From contig NZ_JACHBX010000001.1 in the NCBI RefSeq assembly GCF_014200505.1, forward strand, positions 310,001-374,000: a stretch of 64,000 bases of DNA, written 5' to 3'. Source of the stretch: Massilia aurea (GTDB lineage Bacteria > Pseudomonadota > Gammaproteobacteria > Burkholderiales > Burkholderiaceae_D). A program made the position numbers and the translations under genes. This document shows positions 10,864 through 19,147 of this stretch, piece by piece. The notes beneath the pieces were generated by a model. The model had not been told where the DNA came from, ran no database searches, and saw only the letters and a list, made by a program, of their open reading frames with translations. The stretch's first letter is position 1, and each line of letters begins with the position of its first letter.

Positions 10864-11793
10864 ATGGTCGCATTAGTCATTGCTGAACACGACAACGGCT
10901 CCCTGAAGGGCGCTACCCACCACACCGTTACCGCAGCTGTACAGTGCGGCGGCGATGTGCACATCCTGGTCGCCGGTTCGGGTTGCGGCGCTGCTGCCGA
11001 AGCTGCTGCGCAGATCGCGGGCGTCTCGAAAGTGCTGGTCGCCGACGCGCCGCACTTCGCCGACGGCCTGGCCGAGAACGTGGCCGAGCAGATCCTGGCA
11101 ATCGCCGGCAGCTACTCGCACATCCTCGCCCCGGCCACCGCCTACGGCAAGAACATCCTGCCGCGCGTGGCTGCCAAGCTCGACGTCGCGCAGATCTCCG
11201 AGATCACCAAGGTCGATTCGCCCGACACGTTCGAGCGCCCGATCTATGCCGGTAACGCGATTGCCACCGTGCAGTCGAGCGACAGCGTGAAAGTCATCAC
11301 CGTGCGCGGCACGGCGTTCGACTCCGCCGCCGCTGGCGGCTCGGCCGCCATCGAAGCCATCGCTGCCGTCGCAGACGCGGGCACGTCGAGCTTCGTGGGC
11401 CGTGAGCTGGCCAAATCGGACCGTCCGGAATTGACCGCCGCCAAGGTGATCGTCTCGGGTGGCCGTGGAATCGGCTCGGCCGACAATTTCAAGATCCTCG
11501 AGCCACTGGCCGACAAGCTGGGCGCGGCGATGGGTGCATCGCGCGCCGCCGTCGACGCCGGCTTCGTGCCGAACGACTGGCAAGTTGGCCAGACGGGCAA
11601 GATCGTCGCGCCAACGCTGTACATCGCCGTCGGTATTTCCGGCGCGATCCAGCACCTGGCCGGCATGAAGGACTCGAAGGTCATCGTCGCCATCAACAAG
11701 GATTCGGAAGCGCCGATCTTCTCGGTCGCCGACTACGGCCTGGTGGGCGACCTGTTCGAAGCCGTGCCGGAACTGGTCAAGGAACTGGGCTGA
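10864..11793 (+). CDS. etfA: electron transfer flavoprotein subunit alpha
   Basis: 309 residues. The C-terminal FAD-binding half is intact: [53 protein letters not shown] and [20 protein letters not shown]. It pairs with EtfB to carry electrons from acyl-CoA dehydrogenation to the respiratory chain. The acyl-CoA dehydrogenase gene that follows is a likely electron donor. Two hairpins end the operon. Confidence 0.97.
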   Translation: MVALVIAEHDNGSLKGATHHTVTAAVQCGGDVHILVAGSGCGAAAEAAAQIAGVSKVLVADAPHFADGLAENVAEQILAIAGSYSHILAPATAYGKNILPRVAAKLDVAQISEITKVDSPDTFERPIYAGNAIATVQSSDSVKVITVRGTAFDSAAAGGSAAIEAIAAVADAGTSSFVGRELAKSDRPELTAAKVIVSGGRGIGSADNFKILEPLADKLGAAMGASRAAVDAGFVPNDWQVGQTGKIVAPTLYIAVGISGAIQHLAGMKDSKVIVAINKDSEAPIFSVADYGLVGDLFEAVPELVKELG

Positions 11794-11799
11794 TCGCCA

Positions 11800-11877
11800 G
11801 GCGCGGCGTCGTTGAACGCCGCGCCGACAGCCGCCAATGACGCCGTTCCCGCCTCTGCAGGAACGGCGTTTTTTTTG
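11800..11877 (+). terminator. double hairpin terminator after etfA
   Basis: The first hairpin is GGCGCGGCGT/ACGCCGCGCC (11800-11825). The second, ACGCCGTTCC/GGAACGGCGT (11840-11869), is followed by eight T residues, a strong intrinsic terminator. Confidence 0.88.
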
Positions 11878-11900
11878 CATAAGAATTTATTCAGGAGACA

Positions 11901-13694
11901 ATGGTGAGCTACAACGCCCCGCTGAAAGACATGCAGTTCGTGCTGACTGAACTGGCCAACCTGGCCGAGATCAATGCGCTGCCCGGCTGTGAAGACGCGA
12001 CGCCCGATACCGTGGAAGCGGTCCTGGAAGAGAACGCGAAATTCTGCCGCGACGTGATCGCGCCGCTCAACCGTGTGGGCGACAAGGATCCGAGCTACTG
12101 GAAAGACGGCACCGTCACCACGACCAAGGGCTTCCGCGAGGCGTTCAAGGCGTACGCCGAGGCCGGCTGGCAGGGCGTGCAGCACCCGCAGGACTTCGGC
12201 GGGCAGGGCTTGCCCAAGCTCGTGGCCACGCCGTGCATGGAGATGCTGCACGGCGCCAACCTGTCGTTCGCACTGGTGGCGCTGTTGTCCGACGGCGCCA
12301 TCGAGGCCCTGCTCACCGCCGGCTCGGACGCGCAAAAGGCGCGCTTCCTCGAGCCGCTGGTGTCGGGCCGGTGGACCGGCACCATGAACCTGACCGAGCC
12401 GCAGGCCGGCTCCGACCTGGCCGCCGTGCGCACCCGCGCCGAGCCGCAGGGCGATGGCACCTATAAACTGTTCGGCACCAAGATCTACATCACGTATGGC
12501 GATCACGACATGACCGAGAACATCGTGCACCTGGTGCTGGCGCGCACGCCTGACGCGCCGCCGGGCGTGAAGGGGATCTCGCTGTTCATCGTGCCCAAGT
12601 TCATGATCAACGACGATGGCTCGCTGGGCGCGCGCAACGACGTCGCCTGCGTCTCGATCGAACACAAGCTGGGCATCAAGGCCAGTCCAACGGCCGTGCT
12701 GCAGTTCGGCGACAACGGCGGGGCCGTCGGCACGCTGGTCGGCGAAGAAAATCGTGGCCTCGAATACATGTTCATCATGATGAATGCAGCGCGCTTCGGC
12801 GTGGGCATCCAGGGCGTCGGCCTGGCCGAGCATGCGTATCAGGGCGCGGTGGCCTTCGCCAAGGACCGCGTCCAGTCGCGTGACGTGGCCGGCTCGAGTG
12901 GTCCGGTGACGATCATCCATCACCCGGACGTGCGCCGCATGCTGATGTCGATGCGCTCGCAGACCGAAGCGGCGCGCGCGCTGGCCTATGTCGGCGCGGC
13001 GCTGTCCGATCTGGCGCATCACCATCCGGATGAAGCCACGCGCACGGCGAATCTGGCCATCTATGAATACCTGGTCCCAGTCATCAAGGGCTGGGCGACC
13101 GAGATGAGCGAGCAGGTCGCGCGCGACGGCGTGCAGGTGCATGGCGGCATGGGCTTCATCGAAGAAACGGGCGCGGCGCAGCACTACCGCGATGCCAAGA
13201 TCCTGACCATCTACGAAGGCACGACCGCGATCCAGGCCAATGACCTGGTGGGCCGCAAGACGGTGCGCGATGGCGGCGCCGTGGCCAAGGCGCTGATCGC
13301 CCAGATCCGCGATGTCGAGCGCCAGCTGGGCGAGGCGCAGAACGCCGATTTCGTCGCCATCGCGCAGCGCCTGCAAGAAGGCAGCGCGGCGCTCGAGCAA
13401 GTGGTCGAGTATGTGGTGGCCAATATCAAGACGGACGTGAAGGCGGTGTTTGCCGGCAGCGTCACGTACCTGAAGCTGGCCGGCATCGTGCTGGGCGGCT
13501 GGCAGATGGCGCGCGCGGCGCTGGCGGCGCAGAAGCGCCTGGATGCAGGCGAGGGCGATGCTGCCTTCTACCGCGCCAAGATTGGCACGGCGCGCTTCTT
13601 TGCCGACCACATCCTGTCGCAGGCACCGGGGCTGCGCACGTCGATCGTCGATGGCGCGGCAGGCGTGCTGGCGCTGGAGATCGAGCAGTTCTAA
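11901..13694 (+). CDS. acyl-CoA dehydrogenase, long form with C-terminal extension
   Basis: 597 residues, about 200 longer than classical acyl-CoA dehydrogenases. It matches the subgroup with an extra C-terminal domain, which includes DmdC-like enzymes. Visible features are MNLTEPQAGSDLAAVRTRAE (FAD/substrate site), GVQVHGGMGFIEETG and ILTIYEGTTAIQANDLVGRK with the catalytic base Glu. The last 130 residues (from VAKALIAQIRDVERQL) are the helical extension. It forms the alpha,beta double bond of an acyl-CoA and reduces ETF. Its own start has AGGAGA seven bases upstream. The exact chain-length preference cannot be read from the sequence. Confidence 0.92.
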   Translation: MVSYNAPLKDMQFVLTELANLAEINALPGCEDATPDTVEAVLEENAKFCRDVIAPLNRVGDKDPSYWKDGTVTTTKGFREAFKAYAEAGWQGVQHPQDFGGQGLPKLVATPCMEMLHGANLSFALVALLSDGAIEALLTAGSDAQKARFLEPLVSGRWTGTMNLTEPQAGSDLAAVRTRAEPQGDGTYKLFGTKIYITYGDHDMTENIVHLVLARTPDAPPGVKGISLFIVPKFMINDDGSLGARNDVACVSIEHKLGIKASPTAVLQFGDNGGAVGTLVGEENRGLEYMFIMMNAARFGVGIQGVGLAEHAYQGAVAFAKDRVQSRDVAGSSGPVTIIHHPDVRRMLMSMRSQTEAARALAYVGAALSDLAHHHPDEATRTANLAIYEYLVPVIKGWATEMSEQVARDGVQVHGGMGFIEETGAAQHYRDAKILTIYEGTTAIQANDLVGRKTVRDGGAVAKALIAQIRDVERQLGEAQNADFVAIAQRLQEGSAALEQVVEYVVANIKTDVKAVFAGSVTYLKLAGIVLGGWQMARAALAAQKRLDAGEGDAAFYRAKIGTARFFADHILSQAPGLRTSIVDGAAGVLALEIEQF

Positions 13695-13731
13695 GCAGGC
13701 ATGCCGGTCACGCCGTGGTGTCGCAAGGGGT

Positions 13732-13864
13732 GTTGAACGCGTGGACGGGGAACCCGTCCACCCTACGCGATCCATCCGTTCAACAAATCGTGGGGCACGG
13801 TATGGTGGATGCCACAGTGACCCCAACATGTAGGGTGGACGGCTATGCCGTCCACGCGTTCAAC
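13732..13864. repeat. pair of inverted REP-like palindromes
   Basis: Two 34-35 bp elements face each other at 13732-13765 and 13830-13864. Each is a hairpin with stem GGTGGACGG/CCGTCCACG and tail GTTCAAC. They are reverse complements except for the five central loop bases. The arrangement is typical of REP/BIME elements mobilised by RAYT transposases. No transposase gene is nearby. Confidence 0.8.
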
Positions 13865-13896
13865 CAACCGTTGCACACCACGCAACCCGCATTAAA

Positions 13897-14310
13897 TCAT
13901 CCGTACGCGCCGCCCGTGTAGACCACATCCGACAACCGTGCGATCGTCCCGATCAGCACGGTCGTCGCCACCAGCATCGTGATCACTAGCAGCAACACCA
14001 GCACCCAGTTCGAGTGCGTCTGCTGACCACTGTGCGCGTTGTATTGGGCGTCCCACTTCTCGTCCGGCGTCAGGCCAATGACCAGCGCCTCGACAAAGCC
14101 GACAATGTACGACACCAGCAGCGGCAGCACGATGTAGAACGGGTGCGGTTTGACCGCCCCGTACAGGATGCCTGTGACCGGCAGGCAGCACAGGTGCAGC
14201 AGGCCGATCCGGTCCGCACCGGGCTTCAGATAAAAGCGGTGAACGCCGAAGCCACCCAGCAGCAGGGCGAGCAGGGTGGCGACAGTCTTGTTCTTGTGCG
14301 CAGCGGCCAT
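13897..14310 (-). CDS. TM2 domain-containing membrane protein
   Basis: 137 residues from the ATG at 14308-14310; the frame is open further upstream, but the sequence there is not protein-like. The N-terminus has the TM2 signature ATLLALLLGGFGVHRFYL followed by a second hydrophobic segment, with a third and a fourth near residues 60-78 and 104-125. TM2 proteins are small membrane proteins of unknown function. The gene is convergent with the acyl-CoA dehydrogenase, with the REP pair between them. Confidence 0.88.
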   Translation of the reverse strand: MAAAHKNKTVATLLALLLGGFGVHRFYLKPGADRIGLLHLCCLPVTGILYGAVKPHPFYIVLPLLVSYIVGFVEALVIGLTPDEKWDAQYNAHSGQQTHSNWVLVLLLVITMLVATTVLIGTIARLSDVVYTGGAYG

Positions 14311-14487
14311 GGATGTTGTCAATCGTTCAGGAAAGCCAAAGTATCGTCCAGATTGGCGCGAATGGCACGCTTTCAGCGATTGACAGCGTATTCCAGGCCA
14401 ATCGGGCAGATGGCTGGTAGCGGTATGGCGCGAAATCGGTGATAATGGTTGATTCTCCTGGGACTGCGCGCCCTGTATCATTAACGC

Positions 14488-14517
14488 TTGCTGCTGTTCG
14501 GTGTCGCGCGCTATAAT
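14488..14517 (+). promoter_or_regulatory. promoter of the rpsP-rimM-trmD-rplS operon
   Basis: TTGCTG at 14488-14493 and TATAAT at 14512-14517 are 18 bp apart, about 40 bp before rpsP. Confidence 0.65.
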
Positions 14518-14558
14518 CGTCGACTTTCTCCGTCCAGAACAACTTTTTCGGAAATATT

Positions 14559-14807
14559 ATGGTCGTTATTCGTTTGGCTCGTGGTGGCGCAAAAAAGCGT
14601 CCGTTCTTCAACATCGTTGCAACTGATTCGCGCAATCGTCGCGATGGTCGTTTCATCGAGCGTATCGGTTTCTACAACCCGATGGCATCGGGCGCTGAAG
14701 TCAGCCTGCGTATCGCTGCTGACCGTCTGTCGCACTGGCAAGGCGTTGGCGCACAACTGTCGCCAACCGTCGCTCGCCTGGTCGCCCAGCAAAAGCCAGC
14801 TGCTTAA
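14559..14807 (+). CDS. rpsP: 30S ribosomal protein S16
   Basis: 82 residues, a normal length for bS16 ([20 protein letters not shown], then [19 protein letters not shown]). It is an essential early-assembly protein of the small ribosomal subunit. It is the first gene of the conserved rpsP-rimM-trmD-rplS cluster and lies directly behind a good promoter. Confidence 0.98.
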   Translation: MVVIRLARGGAKKRPFFNIVATDSRNRRDGRFIERIGFYNPMASGAEVSLRIAADRLSHWQGVGAQLSPTVARLVAQQKPAA

Positions 14808-14832
14808 TTTTAATTAAGCAAGGTACGCAGGT

Positions 14833-15399
14833 TTGAACGATTCAGCAGCGAGCAACGCAGGTACGGGAACTTCGGTTCCCGCCGATCTGGCCGAAGTGGG
14901 GTATGTGTCCGGTGCTTATGGCATCGTCGGTGGCATTCGTGTCACGCCGCACTCCGCTGACGCCGATGCGCTGCTGAACGTGAAAACCTGGTGGGTCAGC
15001 AAGCCGACTCTGCACGCCGTTACGGTGCGCAGTGCAAAACTGCATGGCGGCGATGTCGTCGCCACGCTGGTCGGCCTGCAGGGCCGCGATGCTGCCGAAG
15101 CGCTCAAGGGCGCCACGGTACAGATCGCACGCAGCGCGTTTCCCGCGCTCGAAGAAGATGAGTATTACTGGTCCGATCTGATCGGGCTTGACGTGGTCAA
15201 CCTGCAGGGCGAAGCCCTGGGCAAGGTGGCCGACATGATGAGCAATGGCGCGCAATCGATTTTGCGCATCGTGCCGGTGCCCGATCCGTCGTCAGACGAG
15301 AAGGCCCCCGAGCGCCTCGTGCCGTTCGTCGACCAGTTCGTCAAGACTGTCAGCCTCGACCAAAAACTGATTACCCTGGACTGGGGTCTCGATTTTTGA
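14833..15399 (+). CDS. rimM: ribosome maturation factor RimM
   Basis: 188 residues with a TTG start (MNDSAASNAG). The RimM N-terminal barrel reads VGYVSGAYGIVGGIRVTPHS, and the PRC-barrel part has EEDEYYWSDLIGLDVVN and ends KLITLDWGLDF. RimM helps 16S rRNA processing and assembly of the 30S head domain, binding S19. It lies between rpsP and trmD as in most proteobacteria. The first 20 residues are Ser/Ala-rich, so the exact start is a little uncertain. Confidence 0.96.
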   Translation: MNDSAASNAGTGTSVPADLAEVGYVSGAYGIVGGIRVTPHSADADALLNVKTWWVSKPTLHAVTVRSAKLHGGDVVATLVGLQGRDAAEALKGATVQIARSAFPALEEDEYYWSDLIGLDVVNLQGEALGKVADMMSNGAQSILRIVPVPDPSSDEKAPERLVPFVDQFVKTVSLDQKLITLDWGLDF

Positions 15400-15425
15400 A
15401 CCCGTCCACGTGGGCTTGAGATCCG

Positions 15426-16187
15426 ATGCAATTTGACGTCGTGAGCTTGTTCCCGGAAATGTTTGCCGCATTGACGCAGTCCGGGGTGACCCGCCGTGCG
15501 TTCGAGCAGCAACGCTGGGGGCTGCATCTCTGGAATCCACGCGATTTCACGCAAGACCGTCACCGTACCGTCGATGACCGCCCATATGGCGGTGGTCCCG
15601 GCATGGTGATGATGGCACGGCCGCTCGAAGCGACCATCGATGCCGCGAAGGCGCGCCAGCAAGACCTCGGTCTGCCGAGCCCGCGCGTGGTGTTCATGTC
15701 GCCGCAAGGCAAGCCATTGACCCACGCCCGCGCGATGGCACTGAAGGACGAGCCTGGTCTCGTCATCCTGTGCGGTCGCTACGAAGCGGTGGATCAGCGC
15801 CTGCTCGATCGCTGCGTCGATGAGGAAATTTCTCTCGGCGACTTCGTGCTGTCGGGCGGTGAATTGCCGGCGATGGCCCTGATGGACGCCGTGGTACGCC
15901 TGATTCCCGGCGTGCTCGGCGACGATGCATCGGCCGTCGAAGACAGTTTCGTCAACGGCTTGCTCGACTCGCCGCACTATACGCGGCCTGACGTGTACGA
16001 AGACATACCGGTGCCATCTGTCCTGATGGGTGGTAACCACGCCGAGATCGTCAAGTGGCGCCGCCAGCGCATGCTGGAAGCAACCGCATCGAAGCGGCCG
16101 GATCTGCTGGACGCGGCGCGCGCTGCCGGCCAGCTGACAAAGAAGGACGAACAGTTTCTGGCAGGGTTGGTCAAACCTGCCGAGTAA
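15426..16187 (+). CDS. trmD: tRNA (guanine-N1)-methyltransferase
   Basis: 253 residues. TrmD makes m1G37 in tRNAs reading CNN codons and prevents frameshifting. It starts [16 protein letters not shown]. The trefoil-knot SPOUT core is visible: [53 protein letters not shown], then YTRPDVYE. The full length and all SAM-binding loops are present. It is separated from rplS by a 135-bp stretch holding three hairpins. Confidence 0.98.
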   Translation: MQFDVVSLFPEMFAALTQSGVTRRAFEQQRWGLHLWNPRDFTQDRHRTVDDRPYGGGPGMVMMARPLEATIDAAKARQQDLGLPSPRVVFMSPQGKPLTHARAMALKDEPGLVILCGRYEAVDQRLLDRCVDEEISLGDFVLSGGELPAMALMDAVVRLIPGVLGDDASAVEDSFVNGLLDSPHYTRPDVYEDIPVPSVLMGGNHAEIVKWRRQRMLEATASKRPDLLDAARAAGQLTKKDEQFLAGLVKPAE

Positions 16188-16194
16188 GAATGTG

Positions 16195-16257
16195 GCGTCG
16201 CAAGACGCGTACAGAATATGCGTTGCAAGACGCATGCAAAAGCGGGCACGTTGCCCG
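16195..16257 (+). promoter_or_regulatory. three tandem hairpins in the rplS leader
   Basis: Three consecutive stem-loops lie between trmD and rplS. They are GCGTC/GACGC with a GCAA tetraloop (16195-16208), ATGCGT/ACGCAT (16218-16235) and CGGGCA/TGCCCG (16243-16257). The first two loops share the sequence GCAAG. No terminator U-tract follows. They may be mRNA processing or translational-control elements for L19; this is inference. Confidence 0.5.
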
Positions 16258-16322
16258 TTGTTCAACCCCATCCTCTACTGGGCGAAGGTAGCGCCGGCAA
16301 GATGGTTTATGGAGTCATAAAA

Positions 16323-16715
16323 ATGAATCTGATTCAACAACTCGAGCAAGAAGAAATTGCGCGCCTCGGCCGCAAGATCCCTGATTTCGCACCTGGCGAT
16401 ACCGTTATCGTCAGCGTCAACGTCGTCGAAGGCACCCGCAAGCGCGCCCAGGCATACGAAGGCGTCGTGATTTCCCGTCGTAACCGTGGCCTGAACTCGA
16501 ACTTCATCGTTCGCAAGATCTCGTCCGGCGAAGGCGTCGAGCGTACGTTCCAACTCTACTCGCCGCTGATCGCTTCGATCGAAGTCAAGCGTCGTGGCGA
16601 TGTGCGTCGTGCGAAGCTGTACTACCTGCGTGAGCGTTCGGGCAAATCGGCGCGTATCAAAGAAAAACTGCCACAGCGTCGCGTCAAAGCAGCGCCAGCA
16701 GCTGCAGCTGAGTAA
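16323..16715 (+). CDS. rplS: 50S ribosomal protein L19
   Basis: 130 residues from the ATG at 16323 ([18 protein letters not shown]). The frame is open back to 16218, but that part is the hairpin leader. Conserved L19 sequence follows: [40 protein letters not shown], then [20 protein letters not shown]19 sits at the 30S-50S interface. It is the last gene of its operon. Confidence 0.97.
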   Translation: MNLIQQLEQEEIARLGRKIPDFAPGDTVIVSVNVVEGTRKRAQAYEGVVISRRNRGLNSNFIVRKISSGEGVERTFQLYSPLIASIEVKRRGDVRRAKLYYLRERSGKSARIKEKLPQRRVKAAPAAAAE

Positions 16716-16744
16716 TAGCTTTCGTGCGCAAGCACCTTTGCTAA

Positions 16745-16776
16745 TAAAAAGGCATCCGCAAGGATGCCTTTTTTAC
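16745..16776 (+). terminator. terminator after rplS
   Basis: GGCATCC-GCAA-GGATGCC followed by TTTTTT (stem 16751-16768). Confidence 0.92.
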
Positions 16777-16806
16777 TATCCGCAGCGTTATTGAAAGAAC
16801 GTTATT

Positions 16807-17472
16807 TTGGCCAAGCTCGTGTTCGATCCCACCCAGTTGCCCGTGATGAGTCTGGCCGGCGAGGCCGCGGTCGCGCCCGCGCGGCTCAGTCCCACAGCGC
16901 TGCGCCAGCGCTTTGCGCAAACCCTGGCCTGGGACCCGGAAATCTCTACCGAGACCGATGACCGCCTGGCCGCGCCGTTTCGCCGTGCCGCCGTGCTGAT
17001 CCCGCTGGTCGAGCGGCCCGAAGGCGTGACGGTCCTGCTTACGCGCCGCACCGATCACCTGACGAGCCACGCCGGCCAGGTCAGTTTTCCCGGTGGCCGC
17101 TCGGAAGACTATGATTCGTCGCCCATCGAAACGGCGCTGCGCGAAACCGAAGAAGAAATCGGCCTGTCGCGCCACCGTATCGAGATCATCGGCGTGCTGC
17201 CCGACTACGCCACCATCAGCGCCTACCGCGTCACGCCAGTCGTGGCCCTGGTCGCGCCACCGTTCACATTGCAGGTGGACCCGGGCGAAGTGGCAGAAGC
17301 GTTCGAAGTGCCACTGGCTTGGTTGATGGACGGCCAGCATCACCAGCGGCGCGAAGTCAACCTGCCGCAGGGCGGCAGCCGGGCCTTCTACACGATGCCG
17401 TACGAGCAGTATTTTGTCTGGGGCGCAACGGCCGCCATGCTGCGCAACCTGTTCCACTTCCTGCGGGCTTAA
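16807..17472 (+). CDS. Nudix hydrolase, CoA pyrophosphatase type
   Basis: 221 residues with a probable TTG start at 16807; a GTG at 16819 is an alternative. The sequence VTVLLTRRTDHLTSHAGQVS leads into FPGGRSEDYDSSPIETALRE and TEEEIGL. This combines the Nudix box with the HxGQVSFPGG signature of CoA pyrophosphatases (NudL/YeaB), which split coenzyme A into phosphopantetheine and 3',5'-ADP. The catalytic EE pair of the Nudix box is intact. It begins 31 bp after the L19 terminator. Confidence 0.88.
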   Translation: MAKLVFDPTQLPVMSLAGEAAVAPARLSPTALRQRFAQTLAWDPEISTETDDRLAAPFRRAAVLIPLVERPEGVTVLLTRRTDHLTSHAGQVSFPGGRSEDYDSSPIETALRETEEEIGLSRHRIEIIGVLPDYATISAYRVTPVVALVAPPFTLQVDPGEVAEAFEVPLAWLMDGQHHQRREVNLPQGGSRAFYTMPYEQYFVWGATAAMLRNLFHFLRA

Positions 17473-17563
17473 GGGAATGTTATTGCCCGAAATTTGATTC
17501 TGGCGTACTTCTCCGCTATCGTAACGGGGCAGTCGTATTGCCATAACAAAAAAGGGTTCCTGA

Positions 17564-18523
17564 ATGACATTCTTTTCCATCCTGTGCGCGCTGCTCATCG
17601 AGCAACTGAAACCGCTGCGCGCGGACAACCAGGTATATGGCGCCATCAAGGCGCTGACGATTCGCATCGAAACCTGGTTCAACGCCGGCGAGCAGACCAA
17701 TGGCCGCATGGGATGGTTGCTGATGATGGGGGCGCTGATGCTGCCCACCTGGCTGGTCTACTGGGTGTTCATGCATTACAACCTGATCTTCCTGGCCTTC
17801 GCCTGGAATGTCCTGATCATCTACCTCACGATGGGGTTTCGCCACTACAGCCATTTCTTTACGTCGATCCAGTTCGCGCTCAATGCCGGCGACGAGCCGC
17901 GTGCGCGTGCACTGCTGGCTGAATGGACGCGGCTCGATACGGTTGGCATGGACAGCACGGAGATTACCCGCATCGCCGTCGAGAAAGCCCTGATCACGAC
18001 GCACCGCAATGTGTTTGGCGTGTTCTTCTGGTTCCTGATGCCGCTGGGCCCGGCCGGCGCCGTGATGTACCGCGTCTCGGAATACCTGTCGCGTGCATGG
18101 AACGAGCCCGATCATATGCGCAACGAAGCGTTCGGCGAGTTTGCCGCCAAGGCGTTCTACTGGATCGACTGGATGCCGGTGCGCCTGACGGCGGTGGCAT
18201 TCGCCGTGGTGGGCAATTTCGAAGACGCCGTGTATGCGTGGCGCAATTTCGCCAACCGGTGGGTCGACGAAGCACGCGGCATCATCCTGTCGGCGGGCGG
18301 CGGTGCGATGGGCGTGCGGCTTGGCACGCCCAACGAAAATGCCCCACAATTGTTGCCGGCAGACGCCGCCATGGTCGACATGAGCGACAGCGAAACGGAT
18401 ATCCTGCCGGGCGAAGAACCGACGATCCGTGCGCTGCAAAGTACGGTCGGCCTCGTGTGGCGTGCGCTGATTCTGTGGATGATTCTGCTGTTGTTGACCT
18501 CGAGCGTGGCCTGGCTGCGCTAG
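17564..18523 (+). CDS. CobD/CbiB-family membrane protein
   Basis: 319 residues with several hydrophobic segments, at about residues 47-66, 75-92, 150-168 and at the C-terminus. It starts MTFFSILCALLIEQLKPLRA and resembles the shortened CobD/CbiB homologues of Burkholderiales. True CobD joins aminopropanol to cobyric acid. These homologues usually occur without other cobalamin genes, as here, and their role is unproven. There is no cobalamin riboswitch upstream. The family call is moderately confident; function is open. Confidence 0.75.
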   Translation: MTFFSILCALLIEQLKPLRADNQVYGAIKALTIRIETWFNAGEQTNGRMGWLLMMGALMLPTWLVYWVFMHYNLIFLAFAWNVLIIYLTMGFRHYSHFFTSIQFALNAGDEPRARALLAEWTRLDTVGMDSTEITRIAVEKALITTHRNVFGVFFWFLMPLGPAGAVMYRVSEYLSRAWNEPDHMRNEAFGEFAAKAFYWIDWMPVRLTAVAFAVVGNFEDAVYAWRNFANRWVDEARGIILSAGGGAMGVRLGTPNENAPQLLPADAAMVDMSDSETDILPGEEPTIRALQSTVGLVWRALILWMILLLLTSSVAWLR

Positions 18524-18607
18524 GGCAGAGGAGGGGGCAGCGCCCGCTTCCTCGTCCTCAGGTCTTCTATAAGATATAATAGTGGCTTCACTTAGCCCCT
18601 CAGGACT

Positions 18608-18958
18608 ATGACCGACTTAGCGCAGACCAAGGACGAGGATCTCTCCGGAGAATTTTTTGTCCTGGGCATCACGAACAACGGCAAGCAATTCCGCCCGAGC
18701 GACTGGGCGGAGCGGCTGTGCGGCGTCCTGGCAGCCTATTGTCCCGGCACCGGCGGCCCGAATGCCCACCTGAAGTTTTCTCCCTACGTCTACCCGACCC
18801 TCGTCAACGGGATCAAGGCCGTCGTGGTCAACCGCAAGCTGCAGAAGATCGAACCACTGGCGTATCACTTCGTGCGCAGCTTTGCCACCGATAACGACAT
18901 GCAGATCGTCGAGGCGTGCTTCGTGCCGCTGCCCGGCGAGAAGAAGCCCGAAGCCTGA
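18608..18958 (+). CDS. DUF3579 domain-containing protein
   Basis: 116 residues, a soluble protein of unknown function found mainly in betaproteobacteria. Family features are FVLGITNNGKQFRPSDWAER, LCGVLAAYCPG, LKFSPYVYPTLVNGIKAVVV and NRKLQKIEPLAYHFVRSFA. The length is normal. It follows the CobD-like gene on the same strand after an 84-bp gap and ends at a strong terminator. Confidence 0.87.
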   Translation: MTDLAQTKDEDLSGEFFVLGITNNGKQFRPSDWAERLCGVLAAYCPGTGGPNAHLKFSPYVYPTLVNGIKAVVVNRKLQKIEPLAYHFVRSFATDNDMQIVEACFVPLPGEKKPEA

Positions 18959-18974
18959 ACCTTCAGCACCACGC

Positions 18975-19013
18975 CACTGGCGCCTTGATCACATCAAGGC
19001 GCCAGTGTTCATT
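18975..19013 (+). terminator. long hairpin terminator after the DUF3579 gene
   Basis: A perfect 14-bp stem pairs 18975-18988 with 18994-19007 (CACTGGCGCCTTGA with its complement), followed by TTCATTT. The T-run is weak, but the stem is strong. Confidence 0.75.
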
Positions 19014-19147
19014 TGGGGCCGGGTTTCAGTTCGCCTCAGATGCTTCCTGTCAACCCGTCAACCGAAGGGGCATGCTGGGCTTGCCCATCTGCTACTATTT
19101 CGGCCGCAGGCGGGACGGTTGGCGTCCTGCCCCAATGATCGGACATC

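Noticed and set aside
17473-17563. Cobalamin riboswitch in front of the CobD/CbiB-like gene
   Set aside because: The gap is only 91 bp and has no B12-box-like sequence.
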